Positions 62,100 to 64,000 of a stretch of 64,000 bases of DNA are shown piece after piece. Every line of letters starts with the position of its first letter. Position 1 is the first letter of the stretch. The notes below the pieces were generated by a model. The model was not told the origin of the DNA. It ran no database searches and worked only from the letters and a program-made list of their open reading frames with translations. A program made the position numbers and the translations under genes. This DNA is from VHCN01 sp964589935 (GTDB lineage Bacteria > Verrucomicrobiota > Verrucomicrobiia > Limisphaerales > VHCN01), in NCBI GenBank assembly GCA_964589935.1, contig CAZPVD010000010.1, positions 75,554-139,553 of the forward strand, given 5' to 3'.

Positions 62100-62762
62100 T
62101 TACGCGCCAATCGTCGCGCTCACCGTGGCGCTCCACGGGCCGTGTTCGCCGCGGGTGTTGACCCAGCGCAGCGCCCACCACGCGGTCTTGCCCGCGTCGG
62201 CGCTGTCGAATTCCATGATATAGGGGCTGGTCTTGTCCACGGCTTGCAGGTGCATCGCGTCCGGGCCGGCGGGTGCAGCGGTGCCGATGAAGAGCCACAC
62301 TTCGCAGGCGGCCACGCCGGCGGGCTTGGCGCGGGAAGTCGGCGTGCCCTCGTCGCGGAACTCGATGATGTGCCGGAGCCGTTGCGACGTATCAATCTTG
62401 CCCACCGGCTTGCTGGACGGCACTGCGGCGGGCGTATGGATTTGATCGGCCACCGTGATTTGCATGGACTGCCGCTGGGCGTCGGTGACGGCGGGGTTCT
62501 TCTGCATCTGGCCCACGGCGGCGCGGATGAGCGTGACGTAGGCGGCGCGGGCGTCGTCCTTGGCCTGCCGGTCGCTCAGGGCCTGGGCCTGCGTGGCCTG
62601 ATGGGTGGCATATTTGTCCGTCCAGTCGGTTTGAGCGGCGGTCAGGGCGGTCAAATCGCCGGTGGAGACACCGAGGGCGGCGCGGTTGCCGGTAACAAAG
62701 GTGAGGAAGGTATCCTGCCAGTTGTTGAAGGCGGGATCGGGCGGTGGGATGAAGTCAGGCAT
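62100..62762 (-). CDS. Hypothetical protein with C-terminal fibronectin-like domain
   Basis: A 220-residue protein without an obvious signal peptide. The N-terminal half is helical (MPDFIPPPDPAFNNWQDTFL, then QAKDDARAAYVTLIRAAVGQMQ), and the C-terminal half looks like a beta sandwich (LRHIIEFRDEGTPTSRAKPAGV, SPYIMEFDSADAGKTAWWALRWVNTRGEHGPWS, in part), close to fibronectin type III in outline. It is the first gene of the three-gene minus-strand run. The 21-bp repeat array lies upstream of its start codon. The function is unknown. Confidence 0.6.
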   Translation of the reverse strand: MPDFIPPPDPAFNNWQDTFLTFVTGNRAALGVSTGDLTALTAAQTDWTDKYATHQATQAQALSDRQAKDDARAAYVTLIRAAVGQMQKNPAVTDAQRQSMQITVADQIHTPAAVPSSKPVGKIDTSQRLRHIIEFRDEGTPTSRAKPAGVAACEVWLFIGTAAPAGPDAMHLQAVDKTSPYIMEFDSADAGKTAWWALRWVNTRGEHGPWSATVSATIGA

Positions 62763-62825
62763 GGTTTAACTCCTTTCAATTCAGCAGGTTAACGGGTTGA
62801 CCGACACTCGAATCTGGGGTGTTCT

Positions 62826-63070
62826 GGATCGGGAATCCCTGAGTCCTTCCAAGGAATCCCTCAGTCCTTCCACGGAATGGCTGGGTCCTTCCAAGGAATC
62901 CCTGAGCCATTCCACGGAATCTCTCAGTCCTTCCAAGGAAGGGACGAACCCGTCCAAGGAAGGGTTGAGTGATTCCAAGGAATCCCTGAACCCCTCCGTG
63001 GCGGGGCTGAACCCTTCCACGGCGGGAAGGAAAGGTTCCGTGGCGGGAACGCGCCCGTCCACGGAGGGAA
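62826..63070. repeat. Array of eleven 21-bp direct repeats with internal dyads
   Basis: Units are spaced exactly 21 bases apart. The dyad core starts at 62847, 62868, 62889, 62910, 62931, 62952, 62973, 62994, 63015, 63036 and 63057, plus a degenerate unit at 62826. The first seven read (T/G)TCC-A(A/C)-GGAA; the last four decay to CTCC/TTCC/GTCC with GGCG or GGAG. Because 21 bp is two helical turns, the dyads face the same side of the helix. On the plus strand it could encode a heptapeptide repeat of the type SLSPSKE. Confidence 0.85.
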
Positions 63071-63144
63071 GGGATGCGGGAGGGGCGAAAAAGGCGGACG
63101 AACGAACCGGGGAGACTGACTTGGGAAAACGAAGCGCTCTTAGC

Positions 63145-63183
63145 GACGGAACTGAACGACGGAACTGAACGACGGAACTGAAC
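63145..63183. repeat. Three tandem copies of a 13-bp repeat
   Basis: gacggaactgaac occurs three times without gaps (63145-63157, 63158-63170, 63171-63183), followed by a partial fourth (gacg). Function unknown; it may be a replication-slippage product. Confidence 0.85.
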
Positions 63184-63349
63184 GACGTTTAGTGTCTATG
63201 GAAGCCCCACTGCTCATTGGTGATTATTGTGCGTTGCGAATATGCGAATGCGCCGGTGAGTGCAAGACAATTCTCAAACTATTTTTTGTGGAAAGAATCA
63301 AGCGCCGTGGCCTCATTGCCAGCGATTTCGGCCATGCCTTTCTCTAAGC

Positions 63350-63381
63350 AAAAAAACGGCGGGCCGTTTCCGGCCCGCCGT
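63350..63381 (-). terminator. Intrinsic terminator of rpsA
   Basis: An eleven-pair stem, ACGGCGGGCCG (63356-63366) with CGGCCCGCCGT (63371-63381), has a four-base loop. On the minus strand it ends in a T-run (A-run at 63350-63356 on the plus strand). It lies 27 bases after the rpsA stop codon. Confidence 0.85.
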
Positions 63382-63407
63382 CGTGAAGGCTTCGTTGAAG
63401 CGGGAAA

Positions 63408-64000
63408 TTACTCCACCTTGTCCTTCGCCTCGTCGGCGGCGTCGAAGGCGTGTTGCAGCGCGACGAGGTCTTCGCCAGGCTTGAGCGAGTCGAGGATTTT
63501 CTGCTCTTCCTTGAGCTGCTCGGCCGTGTAGTTGGCGGCCTTGATCGAGAGGCCGATGCGACGCTCGCCCTTGTCAATCTTGATGACACGCGCGGTCACG
63601 TCCTGGCCGGGCTGGAGGACGTTCTTGATCTTGTCCACGCGCTCCTCGCAGACCTGCGAGATGTGCACGAGGCCGTCAATGTCATGCTCGAGGCCGACGA
63701 AGGCGCCGAAACTCGCGAGCTTGCTGACCTTGCCGGTGACGAGGTCGCCGACCTTGTAATACTTGTCAATGTTTGACCACGGGTCGTCGCCGAGCTGCTT
63801 GAGGCCGAGCGAAATGCGCTGGTTGGCCTTGTCCACCTCGAGCACGACGGCCTCGACCTCGTCGCCCTTCTCGAAAACTTCGGAAGGATGATTGATCTTG
63901 CGCGTCCACGAGATGTCCGAGACGTGCACCATGCCGTCGAGGCCTTCTTCGAGTTCGACGAAGGCGCCGTAGCTGGTGAGGTTGCGGACCTTGCCCTTGA
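63408..64000 (-). CDS. rpsA: 30S ribosomal protein S1, C-terminal part
   Basis: The last 197 residues of ribosomal protein S1; the 5' part lies beyond the window. Three S1/OB-fold domains are visible in part: GKVRNLTSYGAFVELEEGLDGMVHV at the edge, then VGDLVTGKVSKLASFGAFVGLEHDIDGLVHIS (in part) and QPGQDVTARVIKIDKGERRIGLSIK. S1 binds mRNA for translation initiation, which fits the weak Shine-Dalgarno sequences seen across the window. A strong terminator follows. Confidence 0.93.
   Translation of the reverse strand, partial: KGKVRNLTSYGAFVELEEGLDGMVHVSDISWTRKINHPSEVFEKGDEVEAVVLEVDKANQRISLGLKQLGDDPWSNIDKYYKVGDLVTGKVSKLASFGAFVGLEHDIDGLVHISQVCEERVDKIKNVLQPGQDVTARVIKIDKGERRIGLSIKAANYTAEQLKEEQKILDSLKPGEDLVALQHAFDAADEAKDKVE

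Larger units (their letters stand above)
62763..63407. other. Gap with two tandem-repeat arrays and the rpsA terminator
   Basis: This 645-base stretch contains the 21-bp array (62826-63070), a 13-bp triplet (63145-63183) and the rpsA terminator. Two open frames cover the array (62797-63168 plus, from a TTG; 62781-63062 minus, from a GTG). I do not call them as genes, because they follow from a repeat length divisible by three without stop codons. Confidence 0.5.

Noticed and set aside
62826..63070. CRISPR array
   Set aside because: The repeats are contiguous with no unique spacers, and no cas gene is present.
62797..63168. 123-residue heptad-repeat protein on the plus strand (and a 93-residue one on the minus strand)
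   Set aside because: Both frames follow from a 21-bp repeat without stops; starts are TTG or GTG without a ribosome-binding site. Kept as a repeat, with the coding option noted.

Overview
The window looks like a chromosomal segment from a high-GC member of the Verrucomicrobiota or the wider PVC group. The evidence is the gene content: orphan type II pseudopilin-like proteins (AFTLIELLVVIAIIAILAG), DUF1501 and DUF1549/DUF1553 cytochrome proteins, several Tat-exported Gfo/Idh and TIM-barrel sugar proteins, PF06439 (DUF1080) and ThuA proteins, and a TIGR03067-like domain. There is no rRNA, no recognisable tRNA, no CRISPR and no phage structural gene. Most genes are core metabolism, and Shine-Dalgarno sequences are usually weak.

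Layout. 1-7.8 kb: end of a SixA phosphatase, a 2Fe-2S thioredoxin-like ferredoxin, gltBD and an RsuA-type pseudouridine synthase. 7.8-11.2 kb (minus): rpsB-tsf, then pyrH-frr. 11.2-16.7 kb: a lipoprotein, a solitary DUF1501 protein, a pseudopilin, a hypothetical gene, and an ECF sigma/anti-sigma pair. Two matching ECF-like promoters precede the two minus-strand genes beside the sigma gene. 16.7-19.5 kb: guaA, with a second copy of its 3' tail downstream and small accessory genes beside each copy. 19.7-26.5 kb: a sugar-catabolic group (epimerase, DUF1080, ThuA, DUF1080-like, Gfo/Idh, PmoA-like) consistent with 3-keto-glycoside breakdown. 26.5-28.9 kb: thiG and ADP-heptose genes (hldA-like kinase, gmhB-like phosphatase). 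28.9-33.7 kb (minus): murJ, a single-domain response regulator, a HEAT-repeat membrane protein and a processive GT2, probably an envelope or exopolysaccharide module. 33.8-38.6 kb: pseudopilin, TIM-barrel protein, then dapF-dapA-dapB-folK. 38.7-43 kb: paired DUF1549/1553 cytochrome and DUF1501 proteins. 43-48.7 kb: tgt, two MFS transporters, a TIM-barrel protein and a small periplasmic protein. 48.8-51 kb: a toxin-antitoxin pair set between two copies of the 5' end of a HAD-Nudix fusion gene, then folB. 51-54.3 kb: lipoprotein, pseudopilin, threonine aldolase, and a low-GC gene with a HEPN-type RNYAH-like motif. 54.4-64 kb: a large palindromic repeat, ychF, envelope proteins, asnB, a low-GC three-gene secreted-protein operon, an array of 21-bp repeats, and the 3' end of rpsA.

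The signals that ordinary annotation does not explain are: (i) about eleven exact-period 21-bp repeats at 62.83-63.07 kb, most with a TTCC-N2-GGAA dyad or a close variant; (ii) duplicated gene ends bracketing small accessory genes at guaA and at the HAD-Nudix gene; (iii) a putative ECF sigma mini-regulon; (iv) a HEPN-like accessory gene next to a palindromic repeat. Function assignments rest on motifs read by eye; no database search was run.
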